Below, piece after piece: positions 1 to 9,328 of a stretch of DNA of 64,000 nt. Made by a program: the position numbers and the translations under genes. The notes below the pieces were generated by a model. That model saw only the letters and a program-made list of their open reading frames with translations. It ran no database searches and was not told the origin of the DNA. The stretch comes from Falsiroseomonas sp050563545 (GTDB taxonomy: Bacteria; Pseudomonadota; Alphaproteobacteria; Acetobacterales; Acetobacteraceae): positions 13,623-77,622 of the forward strand of contig NZ_JBNXUM010000033.1 in the NCBI RefSeq assembly GCF_050563545.1, in the 5' to 3' direction. Positions within the stretch are counted from its first letter, which is position 1; every line of letters begins with the position of its first letter.

Positions 1-251
1 TCTCGCCCGACGATCCCGGGCGGTATCGCGAGCTGGTGGCCGACCTGCGCGGCAGCGACTGGTTCATGGTCGCCGCCGATTTCGACAGCTACTATGAGGC
101 GCAGCGCCAGGTCGCGACGCGCTGGCGCGATCCCGCGCGGTGGTGGCGCTCGGCGGTGCTGAACACGGCGGGTGTCGGCTGGTTCTCATCGGACCGGACG
201 ATCAGCGAATATGCCGAGGAGATCTGGAACGTGCCGGTGAGCCGGGGATGA
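1..251 (+). CDS. glgP: Glycogen phosphorylase, C-terminal end (partial)
   Basis: The reading frame is open from base 3 and covers only the last 82 residues; the rest lies left of the window. The tail matches the conserved C-terminus of glycogen/starch phosphorylases: an ADFDSY block, then LNTAGVGWFSSDRTI, then a YAEEIW ending. The enzyme releases glucose-1-phosphate from glycogen in the cytosol; its PLP-binding part is not visible here. The stop overlaps the glgB start as ATGA, so the gene is translationally coupled to the glycogen operon that follows. Confidence 0.88.
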   Translation, partial: SPDDPGRYRELVADLRGSDWFMVAADFDSYYEAQRQVATRWRDPARWWRSAVLNTAGVGWFSSDRTISEYAEEIWNVPVSRG

Positions 252-2509
252 GCGACTGGCGCGCTGCCCAGGGCGAGATCGACGCGTTCCTGGCGGCGCG
301 CTGCGGGGATCCGTTCGCGCTGATGGGGCCCCACTCCCTCCCCCGCCGTGCGGGGGAGGGTCGGGGTGGGGGCGGCGCAACCCTCGTCGTCCGCGCCTTC
401 ATTCCCCACGCCGAGCATCTCGACGTCCTGACCGACGACGGCACGCGCCATCCGCTGCAGCGCCGCCACGATGCCGGCTTCTTCGAAGGCCTGATCCCGG
501 GCGCCCTGCCCCTCTCCTACCGCCTTGCCCCGCGCAACGCCGGCGGCGCATGGATCCTCGACGATCCCTACCGCTTCGGCCCTTCCCTCGGTCCGCTGGA
601 CGACCACCTGCTGGTCGAGGGCACGCATCGCCGCCTGCATGAGCGCCTCGGCGCGCATGCCGTCACGCATGAAGGCACCGACGGCGTGCGCTTCGCGGTC
701 TGGGCGCCGAACGCGGCGCGCGTCTCGCTCGTCGCGGGCTTCAACGACTGGGACGTCCGCCGCCACCCCATGCGCAAGCGGCTGGATTCCGGCCTGTGGG
801 AGATCTTCATCCCCGGCATCGGCGCCGGCCAGCCCTACAAATTCGCAATCCTGTCGCGCGACGGCGAGGAACAGCCGCTCAAGGCCGACCCCTATGGCCT
901 GGCGGCGGAACTCCGGCCTTCCACCGCGTCCGTCGTCGTGCAGGAGGCCGCGCAGCCCTGGGCCGATGCGCGCTGGCTGTCCCAGCGCCAGTCGCGCCAG
1001 GCGCCCGATGCGCCGGTCTCGATCTACGAAGTCCACGCCATGTCCTGGCGCCGCCACCCGGACGGGCGGATGTACGATTGGGACGAGCTGGCGGACAGCC
1101 TGATCCCCTACGCCGCCGATCTCGGCTTCACGCATCTCGAGCTGATGCCGGTCATGGAGCACCCGCTGGATGCGAGCTGGGGCTACCAGCCCATCGGCAT
1201 GTTCGCGCCGACCGCGCGGCTCGGCGATGCGCGGGGGCTGATGCGCTTCGTGGATGCCGCTCATCGCGCGGGGATCGGCGTGCTGCTGGACTGGGTCCCC
1301 GCGCATTTCCCCCGCGACGCGCATGGGCTGATCCGCTTCGACGGCCAGCCGCTCTATGAGCACGCGGACCCCCGCCGCGGCAGCCATCGGGAATGGGGAA
1401 CGGCGGTCTTCGACTACGGCCGGCGGGAGGTCGCGGCCTTCCTGAACGCCTCCGCGCTGCACTGGATCGAGCGATTCCATGTGGACGGGCTTCGCGTGGA
1501 TGCGGTGAGCTCCATGGTCTGGCTCGACCATGGCCGCCAGCCCGGGGACTGGGCGCCGAACCCCGACGGCACAACCACGAACAACGAGGCGATCGCGTTC
1601 CTCCGCGGCGTCAACGACCTGGTCGCGGAGGAGCATCCGGGTGCCGCGATGATCGCGGAGGAAGCGACGTCGTGGCCTGGCGTGACGCGCGCCACCAGGG
1701 ACGACGGCCTCGGCTTCCGCTTCAAGTGGAACATGGGCTGGATGAACGACACGCTGCGCTATGTCGCGCTCGATCCCATCCATCGGCGCTTCCACCACAA
1801 CCTCATCACCTTCGGCATCACCTATGCCTTCAGCGAGAATTTCGTGCTGCCGCTCAGCCACGACGAGGTCGTGCATGGCAAGGGATCGCTGCTGGGCCGC
1901 CTGCCGAAGGGGCGCAGCGTCGATGACTGGGAACGCTTCGCGACGCTGCGCGCCTATTACGGCTTCATGTGGGGCCATCCCGGGAAGAAGCTGATCTTCA
2001 TGGGCGACGAGATCGCGCAATGGCGCGAATGGTCGGAGGAACGCGAGCTCGACTGGTGGCTGCTGGCGTTCGGGCCGCACCAGGGCGTGCAAGGGCTGGT
2101 GCGCGACCTCAACGCGCTGTATCGCGGCCAACCCGCGCTGCACCGGCTCGACGCGTCCTGGGACGGCTTCCGCTGGATCGACGCGGACGATGCCGAAAAC
2201 TCGACCTTCGCCTGGCTCCGCTTCGGCGCCGCGGAGGATCCGCCCGTGGCGGTGCTGTCGAACTTCACGCCGATCCCGCGCACGCGCCGCATCGGCCTGC
2301 CGCGCGCGGGCGTCTGGCGGGAGGTGCTGAACACCGACGCCGCCGCCTATGGAGGGTCGGGGATGGGCAATCTCGGGCGGATCGTCGCAGAGGCCGTGCC
2401 GGAAGGCGGCTTCCCCGCCTCGGCCGAGGTGCTGCTGCCGCCATTGGCAACCCTGTGGCTCGTGGCGGAGAATGACGAAAAGCCTGGGGAGGCGGAGGAT
2501 GCCACGTAG
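248..2509 (+). CDS. glgB: 1,4-alpha-glucan branching enzyme
   Basis: A 753-residue GH13 branching enzyme that makes alpha-1,6 branches in glycogen. It has an N-terminal carbohydrate-binding (CBM48) region around FAVWAPNA, a TIM barrel with the nucleophile Asp418 in GLRVDAVSSM and the acid Glu471 in MIAEEATSW, and the LSHDEVVHGKGSL motif. The ATG at 248 is chosen because it overlaps the glgP stop as ATGA. It is somewhat longer than the usual 720-740 residues. Part of the excess is residues 30-43 (SLPRRAGEGRGGGG), which are encoded by an inserted palindromic repeat. The insert lies between the N-terminal GPH and VRAF blocks, probably in a surface loop, so activity is likely kept. Confidence 0.95.
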   Translation: MSDWRAAQGEIDAFLAARCGDPFALMGPHSLPRRAGEGRGGGGATLVVRAFIPHAEHLDVLTDDGTRHPLQRRHDAGFFEGLIPGALPLSYRLAPRNAGGAWILDDPYRFGPSLGPLDDHLLVEGTHRRLHERLGAHAVTHEGTDGVRFAVWAPNAARVSLVAGFNDWDVRRHPMRKRLDSGLWEIFIPGIGAGQPYKFAILSRDGEEQPLKADPYGLAAELRPSTASVVVQEAAQPWADARWLSQRQSRQAPDAPVSIYEVHAMSWRRHPDGRMYDWDELADSLIPYAADLGFTHLELMPVMEHPLDASWGYQPIGMFAPTARLGDARGLMRFVDAAHRAGIGVLLDWVPAHFPRDAHGLIRFDGQPLYEHADPRRGSHREWGTAVFDYGRREVAAFLNASALHWIERFHVDGLRVDAVSSMVWLDHGRQPGDWAPNPDGTTTNNEAIAFLRGVNDLVAEEHPGAAMIAEEATSWPGVTRATRDDGLGFRFKWNMGWMNDTLRYVALDPIHRRFHHNLITFGITYAFSENFVLPLSHDEVVHGKGSLLGRLPKGRSVDDWERFATLRAYYGFMWGHPGKKLIFMGDEIAQWREWSEERELDWWLLAFGPHQGVQGLVRDLNALYRGQPALHRLDASWDGFRWIDADDAENSTFAWLRFGAAEDPPVAVLSNFTPIPRTRRIGLPRAGVWREVLNTDAAAYGGSGMGNLGRIVAEAVPEGGFPASAEVLLPPLATLWLVAENDEKPGEAEDAT
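330..373. repeat. GC-rich palindromic repeat inside glgB
   Basis: CCCTCCCCCGC (336-346) and GCGGGGGAGGG (350-360) form a perfect 11-bp inverted repeat with a 3-nt loop. It is flanked by CCCCAC on the left and GTGGGG on the right, which can extend the stem. The same core occurs between genes at 9265-9290, 56570-56593 and 62512-62535. This copy stays in frame in glgB and is translated as SLPRRAGEGRGGGG. Confidence 0.85.
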
Positions 2510-3764
2510 TACCGAGACCGCCGCGCCGCTCGCCCGCGGCGCCATGGCCTTCGTGCTCGCGGGCGGCCGCGGGTCGCGGCTGATGGAGCTGACGGACCGC
2601 CGCGCCAAGCCCGCGGTGTTCTTCGGCGGCAAGTCGCGCATCATCGACTTCGCGCTGTCGAACGCGTCCAATTCCGGCATCCGCCGCATCGCGGTCGCGA
2701 CGCAGTACAAGGCGCACAGCCTGATCCGACACCTGCAGCGCGGCTGGAACTTCCTGAGGCACGAGCGCAACGAGAGCTTCGACATCCTGCCCGCGAGCCA
2801 GCGCACCAGCGAGACCGCCTGGTACGAAGGCACTGCGGATGCGGTCTACCAGAACATCGACATCATCGCCGACCACGCGCCGAAGCACATGGTCATCCTG
2901 GCGGGCGACCACATCTACAAGATGGACTACGAGGTGATGCTGGCGCAGCACGTCGCCTCCGGCGCCGACGTGACGGTCGGCTGCATCGTCGTCCCCCGCA
3001 TGGAGGCCCGCGGCTTCGGCGTGATGCATGTGGACGAGCAGGACCGCATCGTGGAGTTCGTGGAGAAGCCCGCGGATCCCCCGTCCATCCCCGGCCGGCC
3101 GGACGTGGCGCTGGCCTCGATGGGCATCTATGTCTTCGAGACGAAGCTGCTCTTCGACCAGCTCAGGCGCGACGTCGCGACGCCGAGCAGCCAGCGCGAC
3201 TTCGGGCGCGACATCATCCCGTACCTCGTGAGGAACGGGAAGGCGGTCGCGCACCGCTTCGAGGATTCCTGCGTGCGGTCGAGCGCGGAGGCGCGGCCCT
3301 ATTGGCGCGACGTCGGCACGGTGGACGCATACTGGGAAGCCAACATCGACCTCACGGACATTGTGCCAGAGCTCGATCTCTTCGACCGCGACTGGCCGAT
3401 CTGGACCTATGCCGAGATCACCCCGCCCGCGAAGTTCGTGCACGACATGGACGGCCGCCGCGGCGAGGCCGTCTCCTCCCTCGTCTCCGGCGGCTGCATC
3501 CTGTCTGGCGCCGCAGCGAAGCGCAGCCTGCTCTTCACGGGCGTGCACATGCATTCCTATGCGAAGGTCGAAGGCGCGGTGCTACTGCCCTATGTCGACG
3601 TCGCACGCGGCGCGCGGCTCACCAATGTCGTGGTGGACCGCGGCGTGCGCATTCCGGAAGGGCTGGTGGTGGGCGAGGATCCCGTGCTCGACGCGCAGCG
3701 CTTCCGCCGCACGGAGAAGGGCATCTGCCTGATCACCCAGGCCATGCTCGACCGCCTCGGATGA
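2499..3764 (+). CDS. glgC: Glucose-1-phosphate adenylyltransferase
   Basis: ADP-glucose pyrophosphorylase, 421 residues, close to the usual 420-430. It makes ADP-glucose from ATP and glucose-1-phosphate, the committed step of bacterial glycogen synthesis. Near the N-terminus it has the nucleotidyltransferase signature FVLAGGRGSRL followed by the RAKPAVFFGG block; later come ILAGDHIYKMDY and the C-terminal left-handed beta-helix region. The ATG at 2499 is preceded by GGCGGAGG and overlaps the end of glgB by 11 nt. The stop overlaps the glgA start as ATGA. The family is normally under allosteric control by sugar phosphates. Confidence 0.95.
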   Translation: MPRSTETAAPLARGAMAFVLAGGRGSRLMELTDRRAKPAVFFGGKSRIIDFALSNASNSGIRRIAVATQYKAHSLIRHLQRGWNFLRHERNESFDILPASQRTSETAWYEGTADAVYQNIDIIADHAPKHMVILAGDHIYKMDYEVMLAQHVASGADVTVGCIVVPRMEARGFGVMHVDEQDRIVEFVEKPADPPSIPGRPDVALASMGIYVFETKLLFDQLRRDVATPSSQRDFGRDIIPYLVRNGKAVAHRFEDSCVRSSAEARPYWRDVGTVDAYWEANIDLTDIVPELDLFDRDWPIWTYAEITPPAKFVHDMDGRRGEAVSSLVSGGCILSGAAAKRSLLFTGVHMHSYAKVEGAVLLPYVDVARGARLTNVVVDRGVRIPEGLVVGEDPVLDAQRFRRTEKGICLITQAMLDRLG

Positions 3765-5191
3765 GCCTGCGCGTTCTCGGCGTCGCCTCGGAATGCGCTC
3801 CGCTCATCAAGACCGGGGGGCTGGCCGACGTCGCCGGCGCGCTGCCTCATGCGCTGGCGCAGCACGGGGTGCAGGTCACGACGCTGATCCCGGGCTACCC
3901 GCAGGTGATGCGCCAGGTCGCGGGGCGCGTGGCGCGCCAGTTCGACGACCTCTTCGGCGGCCCGGCGACGCTGATCCGCGCGCAGGCCGCGGGGCTCGAT
4001 CTGCTGGTGCTGGACGCGCCGCACCTGTTCGACCGGCCGGGCAATCCGTATCTCGGACCCTATGGCGGCGAGTGGGGCGACAACGGCGTGCGCTTCGCCG
4101 CACTCGCCGTCGCGGCCGCGCAAGCCGCACCCGACTTCGACGCGGTGCACGCGCATGACTGGCAGGCCGGGCTGGTGCCGGCCTATTTGCGCTTCGCGGC
4201 GGGCAGGCGCGTGCCATCGCTCTTCACCGTCCACAACCTGGCCTTCCAGGGGAAATTCCCGACCTCGCTCTTCCCGATGCTCGGATTGCCGCCGGAAGCG
4301 ATGTCGGTTCAGGGTGTCGAATACTATGGCACGGTCGGCTTCCTGAAGGCGGGGCTGTGGTATGCCGACCGGATCAGCACGGTCTCGCCGACCTACGCCG
4401 CGGAGATCTCGACGCCCGCGCTTGGCATGGGGCTGGACGGGCTGCTGCGCGGGCGCGGCGGGCATGTCTCGGGGATCCTGAACGGGCTCGACACCGCTGA
4501 TTTCGATCCCGCGCGCGACAAGCGCCTGGCCGCGAACTTCGACGCGAAGGACCCGCGCCTGCGGGCCGCGAACAAGGCGGCGCTGCAGACGCGCATGGGG
4601 CTGGAGCCGAACCCCGACAAGCTCCTCTTCGGCTTCGTCGGCAGGCTCGCCTGGCAGAAGGGCGTGGACATCCTGCTCGGCGCCGTCGGCTCCATGATGG
4701 CGGAGGGCGCGCAGCTCGCGATTCTCGGCACCGGCGAATGGGGGCTGGAGGAAGGCTGCCGCAGCGTCGCGGCCTGGTTCCCCGGCCGCGTCGCCGCGCA
4801 TATCGGCTTCGACGAGGGGCTCGCGCGCCTGATCTATGGCGGCTGCGACGTCATCCTGGTGCCGAGCCGCTTCGAGCCCTGCGGCCTGGCGCAGCTCGCA
4901 GCACTTCGCTACGGCGCACTGCCGCTGGTCGCCCATGTCGGCGGTCTCGCGGACAGCGTGGTGGACGCGAACGAGATGGCGATCGCGCAGGGTGTCGGCA
5001 CCGGCTTCCACTTCTCGCCCGTGAACCAGGAGATGCTGCAGGCGACCGTCCTGCGCGTTGCGCGGCTCTGGCGCGACCAGGCGACCTGGCGGGCGCTGCA
5101 GCGGAATGCGCTCGCGACCGACGTGTCCTGGACGCGATCGGCCGCGCGCTATGCCGAGCTCTATCGCGGCATGATCGCTGATGCGCCTTGA
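3761..5191 (+). CDS. glgA: Glycogen synthase (ADP-glucose dependent)
   Basis: A GT5 glycogen synthase of 476 residues, the standard bacterial length. It transfers glucose from ADP-glucose to the non-reducing end of glycogen. The ADP-glucose-binding KTGGLADV motif is at residues 17-24, and the C-terminal Rossmann domain carries the SRFEPCGLAQL acceptor/active-site block. The start overlaps the glgC stop by 4 nt, and the end overlaps the next gene by 11 nt, so synthesis enzymes and the debranching fusion are made from one transcript. Confidence 0.95.
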   Translation: MSLRVLGVASECAPLIKTGGLADVAGALPHALAQHGVQVTTLIPGYPQVMRQVAGRVARQFDDLFGGPATLIRAQAAGLDLLVLDAPHLFDRPGNPYLGPYGGEWGDNGVRFAALAVAAAQAAPDFDAVHAHDWQAGLVPAYLRFAAGRRVPSLFTVHNLAFQGKFPTSLFPMLGLPPEAMSVQGVEYYGTVGFLKAGLWYADRISTVSPTYAAEISTPALGMGLDGLLRGRGGHVSGILNGLDTADFDPARDKRLAANFDAKDPRLRAANKAALQTRMGLEPNPDKLLFGFVGRLAWQKGVDILLGAVGSMMAEGAQLAILGTGEWGLEEGCRSVAAWFPGRVAAHIGFDEGLARLIYGGCDVILVPSRFEPCGLAQLAALRYGALPLVAHVGGLADSVVDANEMAIAQGVGTGFHFSPVNQEMLQATVLRVARLWRDQATWRALQRNALATDVSWTRSAARYAELYRGMIADAP

Positions 5192-8100
5192 GGCCGGGGC
5201 GCCGGAGCCGATCGGCGCCTGGCTGACCCCGACCGGCGCGCGTTTCGCCTTCCCCGCGCCGGGAGCGACGGCGGTCCATCTCTGCCTGTTTGACGCGGAT
5301 GATCGGGAGGTCGCGCAGCACCGCCTGCCCGGCCGCACCGGCGACGTGCATCACGGCGAGATCGAGGGTATCGCCGCCGGCGCGCGCTATGGCCTGCGCG
5401 TGGAGGGCCCCTGGGCCCCGGCTGCGGGACAGCGCTTCAACCCCGCGAAGCTGCTGGCCGACCCCTGGGCCCGAGCGCTCGATCGCCGCTTCGCGCTGCA
5501 TCCCGCGCTGTTCGACCCCGGCGCCGCGCCGAGCCCGGTGGACAGCGCGCCCGCCATGCCCAAGGCAGTGGTGGCCCCTGCCCTGCCGCCTCTCGGCCCG
5601 CTGCGCCGCGGCGGGCCTCGGGTGATCTACGAGCTGCATGTGAAGGGCTTCACCGCGCGCCACCCCTGCATCCCCGACGCGATCCGCGGCACCTTCGCGG
5701 GCCTCGCGCACCCCGCGGCGATCGCGCATCTGACGGCGCTCGGCGTCACGACGGTGGAGATCATGCCGGCCGCCGCCTGGGTGGACGAACGGCACCTGCC
5801 GCCGCTCGGCCTCGCCAATTACTGGGGCTACAACCCCGTCGCCTTCCTCTGCCCCGATCCGCGCCTGGCGCCCGGCGGCATGGCGGAAGTGCGGGACGCC
5901 ATCGCCGCGCTGCATGCGGCGGGCCTCGAGGTGATCCTCGACATCGTGCTGAACCACAGCGGCGAAGGCGATGCGCTGGGGCCGACGCTGTCGCTCAAGG
6001 GCCTCGGCAACGCGGCCTTCTACCGGCTGCGCGCGGGCAACTACGTGGATGATGCGGGCTGCGGTAATGCGCTCGCGCTGGACCGGCCCTGGGGGCTACG
6101 GCTCGCGATGGACGCGCTGCGGCACTGGGCGGCGTCCGGCTTCGACGGCTTCCGGCTCGACCTCGCGACGACGCTGGCGCGGCGCGACGCCGGCTTCGAT
6201 CCCGACGCGCCGCTGATCCAGGCGATGCGCCAGGACCCCGTGCTGCGCGAACGCCTGATCGTCGCGGAGCCCTGGGACATCGGCGCGGGCGGCTATCGCC
6301 TCGGCGATTTCCCTGCGGGCTGGGGCGAGTGGAACGACCGCTTCCGCGACGACACCAGGCGCTTCTGGCGCGGGGATCGCGGCATGGTCGGCGCCATGGC
6401 GACGCGGCTCGCCGGTTCCGCCGACGCCTTTCGCGACCGGCCGCTCCGCGACAGCGTCAACTTCGTCGCCGCGCATGACGGCTTCACGCTGGCCGACCTT
6501 GTCAGCTTCACCGCCAAGCGCAACCACGCCAATGGCGAGGAGAACCGCGACGGCACGAGCGACAACCTGTCCTGGAACAACGGCGTGGAGGGCTCGACCG
6601 ACGATCCCGCGATTCTCGCGCGCCGCCAGGCCGACATCCGCGCGCTGCTCGCGACGCTGTTCGTCGCCCGCGGCACGCCGATGCTGGCGATGGGCGACGA
6701 AGGCGGCCGGACGCAGGGCGGCAACAACAACGCCTACGCCCAGGACAACGCGACGTCCTGGCTGGACTGGGAAGGGCTGGACCCGGGGCTGGTGGCGTTC
6801 ACGCGCCGGCTGATCGCGGCCCGCCTCGCCCATCCCGCGCTGACCGGCGATGCGCGGCTGACCGGCGCCGGCGATCCGCCCGATGTCGCATGGCTGCGCC
6901 CGGACGGCGGCGCGATGACGGAAGGCGACTGGCATGATCCCGAACGCCGCGCGCTGATCGCGGTGTTCACCACGGCGACCGACCGCTGTGCGGTCGCGCT
7001 GAACGCCGGCGCGGCGCTGCCGCTGATGTTGCCGCCGGCGCGTCCCGGGCGGCGCTGGTCATTGATCGCCGACAGCAGCGACCCCGCGCGGGACGCCCTG
7101 CCGGAGACGCTGCCGGCGCGATCCGTGCTGCTCCTGGTCGAGGAACGGCGCGCCGGCGCAACGGGCGACCCGGAACTGCTGGCGCGACTGGCCGCGGCCG
7201 CGGGCATCGCCCCGCATTGGCACGAGATCTCCGGCCGCCGCCATGACGTGCCGGAGGACACGCTGCGCGCGCTGCTGGCCGCGCTGGACCTGCCCGCGCG
7301 CAGCGATGCGGAGGCGCGCGACAGCCTGGCGCGGCTGTCGGCGCCGCGCGCGCTGCCGGAACCGGTCACCGCCACGGGCGCGACGACGATCCTGCTGCCC
7401 CTGTCGGACCGGCCGCGGCGGCTTCGGATCGCGTTGCAGGACGTGAACGAGGAGGTGGTGCTGGACGTGCCGGCCGGCTTCGGCGCTGCCGAGGAAGTCA
7501 CGCTGCCCGATGGCGGCGTCGCGCGGCGACGGCGCGTCGCGCTGCCCGCGCTGCCGGTGGGACGGCATCTCCTGTTCGACGAGGATGCGCCGGACCAGCG
7601 CTGCCACCTCACCATCGCGCCGGCGCGGGCCTTCCTGCCCGAGGATCTCGCGCAGGGCGCGCGGCGCTTCGGGCTGGCGGCGCAGCTCTATGCATTGCGG
7701 CGCGCGGGCGACCAGGGGATCGGCGACTTCACGGCGCTCGCGGAACTCGCGTGTCGCGCGCAGGCCGAAGGCGCGGCGCTGGTGGGGATCAGCCCGCCGC
7801 ATGCTCTGTTCCCGACGGACCGGTCCCGTGCCTCGCCGTATCATCCCTCGGACCGGCGCTTCCTCGATCCGATCTTCCTCGATGTGGCGGCGCTGCCGAT
7901 GGTCGGCGATCTGCCGGGGGTGCGCGAGGCGCTGGTGCGGCAGGACGCCGTCTTTTCCGGGCTGCGCAAGGGCGACACGGTGCTGCATGCGGAGGTGTGG
8001 GACGCGAAGCTGGCCGTGCTGCGCGCGGCCTGGACGGCGCTGCCGCACACGCATCCCGCGCGGGACGCGCTGGCAAGGTTCCGCGTGGAAGGCGGCGCGG

Positions 8101-9245
8101 TGCTGGAACGATTCTGCGCCTTCGGCGCGATCGCCGGCCGGCAGGGCCACGGCGACGCGCGGCGATGGCCGGAGGCGCTGCGGCACGGCGATGGCGCGGG
8201 TATCGGCCATTTCGTGCGGCAGCATGGCGACGAGATCGGCTTCGTCGCCTTCCAGCAGATGCTGGCCGACGCGCAGCTCGAAGCGGCCAGGCGCGCCGGC
8301 GCGGGGCTGTATCGCGACCTCGCGGTCGGCGCCGCGCCGGACGGCGCGGAGCCCTGGTCGGGCGATGCGCGCTTCCTGCCGGGCTTCTCGGTCGGCGCCC
8401 CGCCCGACCCGTTCAGCGCGCAGGGCCAGGTCTGGGGATTGCCGCCGCCCGATCCCCTGCATGCCCGCGCCACCGGCCAGGCCGCCTTCGCGCGGTTGCT
8501 GCGCGCCAACATGCGGCACGCCGCGGCGCTGCGCATCGACCATGTGATGGGGCTGCGCCGGCTGTTCGTGGTGCCGGAAGGCGCGACCGGCCGCGACGGC
8601 GCCTATCTCTCCTACGATTTCGACGCGATGCTGGGCCAGGTCGCGCTGGAATCCCAGCGCGCGCGCTGCCTGGTGGTGGGCGAGGACCTCGGCACCGTGC
8701 CGGAAGGCATCGGGCACGCCCTGCAATCGGCCGAGGTGCTGTCCTATCGCGTGCTGTGGTTCGAGAAGCACGAGTCAGGCTTCACCCCGCCGCCGCAATG
8801 GCCGGCGCGCGCCGCGGCCTGCGTCTCCACGCACGATCTGCCGACGCTGGCGGGGTTCTGGGAAGGCGCGGATCTGAAGGAGCGCGCCGCACTCGGCCTG
8901 CTGCCCGACCTCGACGCGGCGCTGGCGGAACGCGCGCGGGACCGCGCCGCGCTGATCGAGGCGCTGGCGCGCGAGCACCTGCTGCCAGGGGGCGCTTCGG
9001 CGGACAGAGCGATGACCGATGCGCTGGCGGCCGCGGTGCATGCGCTGGTTGCGCGGACGCCGTCCTCGCTCATGCTGGCGCAGCTCGAGGACCTCGCCGG
9101 CGAGAGCGTCGCGGTGAACCTGCCGGGGACGGACCGGGAAAGGCCGAACTGGCGGCGGCGGCTGAAGGCGGATGTCGCGGCGCTCTGGTCCCGGCCACGG
9201 GCGCTGGCGGTGCTCGACGTGCTGAAGGCGATGCGCGGGCGCTGA
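5181..9245 (+). CDS. glgX: GlgX-MalQ fusion: glycogen debranching enzyme plus 4-alpha-glucanotransferase
   Basis: A 1354-residue protein joining two GH enzymes. Residues 1 to about 655 are a GlgX-type isoamylase: N-terminal CBM48 region, GFRLDLA with nucleophile Asp327, VAEPWD with acid Glu363, AAHDGFTLADL, and a SWNNGVEG block. Residues about 660-1354 are a MalQ (GH77) amylomaltase, with LRIDHVMGL (Asp1120), VGEDLGTVP (Glu1168) and STHDLPTLAGFW (Asp1219). All six catalytic residues are present, so both halves look active. Inferred role: remove branch stubs left by GlgP, then rework the freed maltodextrins. A frameshift artefact is unlikely because one continuous frame spans the linker. Confidence 0.93.
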   Translation: MRLEAGAPEPIGAWLTPTGARFAFPAPGATAVHLCLFDADDREVAQHRLPGRTGDVHHGEIEGIAAGARYGLRVEGPWAPAAGQRFNPAKLLADPWARALDRRFALHPALFDPGAAPSPVDSAPAMPKAVVAPALPPLGPLRRGGPRVIYELHVKGFTARHPCIPDAIRGTFAGLAHPAAIAHLTALGVTTVEIMPAAAWVDERHLPPLGLANYWGYNPVAFLCPDPRLAPGGMAEVRDAIAALHAAGLEVILDIVLNHSGEGDALGPTLSLKGLGNAAFYRLRAGNYVDDAGCGNALALDRPWGLRLAMDALRHWAASGFDGFRLDLATTLARRDAGFDPDAPLIQAMRQDPVLRERLIVAEPWDIGAGGYRLGDFPAGWGEWNDRFRDDTRRFWRGDRGMVGAMATRLAGSADAFRDRPLRDSVNFVAAHDGFTLADLVSFTAKRNHANGEENRDGTSDNLSWNNGVEGSTDDPAILARRQADIRALLATLFVARGTPMLAMGDEGGRTQGGNNNAYAQDNATSWLDWEGLDPGLVAFTRRLIAARLAHPALTGDARLTGAGDPPDVAWLRPDGGAMTEGDWHDPERRALIAVFTTATDRCAVALNAGAALPLMLPPARPGRRWSLIADSSDPARDALPETLPARSVLLLVEERRAGATGDPELLARLAAAAGIAPHWHEISGRRHDVPEDTLRALLAALDLPARSDAEARDSLARLSAPRALPEPVTATGATTILLPLSDRPRRLRIALQDVNEEVVLDVPAGFGAAEEVTLPDGGVARRRRVALPALPVGRHLLFDEDAPDQRCHLTIAPARAFLPEDLAQGARRFGLAAQLYALRRAGDQGIGDFTALAELACRAQAEGAALVGISPPHALFPTDRSRASPYHPSDRRFLDPIFLDVAALPMVGDLPGVREALVRQDAVFSGLRKGDTVLHAEVWDAKLAVLRAAWTALPHTHPARDALARFRVEGGAVLERFCAFGAIAGRQGHGDARRWPEALRHGDGAGIGHFVRQHGDEIGFVAFQQMLADAQLEAARRAGAGLYRDLAVGAAPDGAEPWSGDARFLPGFSVGAPPDPFSAQGQVWGLPPPDPLHARATGQAAFARLLRANMRHAAALRIDHVMGLRRLFVVPEGATGRDGAYLSYDFDAMLGQVALESQRARCLVVGEDLGTVPEGIGHALQSAEVLSYRVLWFEKHESGFTPPPQWPARAAACVSTHDLPTLAGFWEGADLKERAALGLLPDLDAALAERARDRAALIEALAREHLLPGGASADRAMTDALAAAVHALVARTPSSLMLAQLEDLAGESVAVNLPGTDRERPNWRRRLKADVAALWSRPRALAVLDVLKAMRGR

Positions 9246-9257
9246 TTGGATTGGCCC

Positions 9258-9304
9258 CCCCCGACCCTCCCCCGCAAGCGCGGGGGAGGGCATAGTGGGG
9301 CGGG
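9258..9304. repeat. GC-rich palindromic repeat after the glycogen operon
   Basis: CCCTCCCCCGC (9265-9275), loop AAGC, and GCGGGGGAGGG (9280-9290) form a perfect 11-bp hairpin in the 83-nt gap between the GlgX-MalQ gene and the hydroxyacid dehydrogenase. It has the same core as the copy inside glgB. It could stop transcripts of the glycogen operon, but there is no T-run. Confidence 0.8.
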
Positions 9305-9328
9305 TGATTGCAGATTAGGGATGACGCC

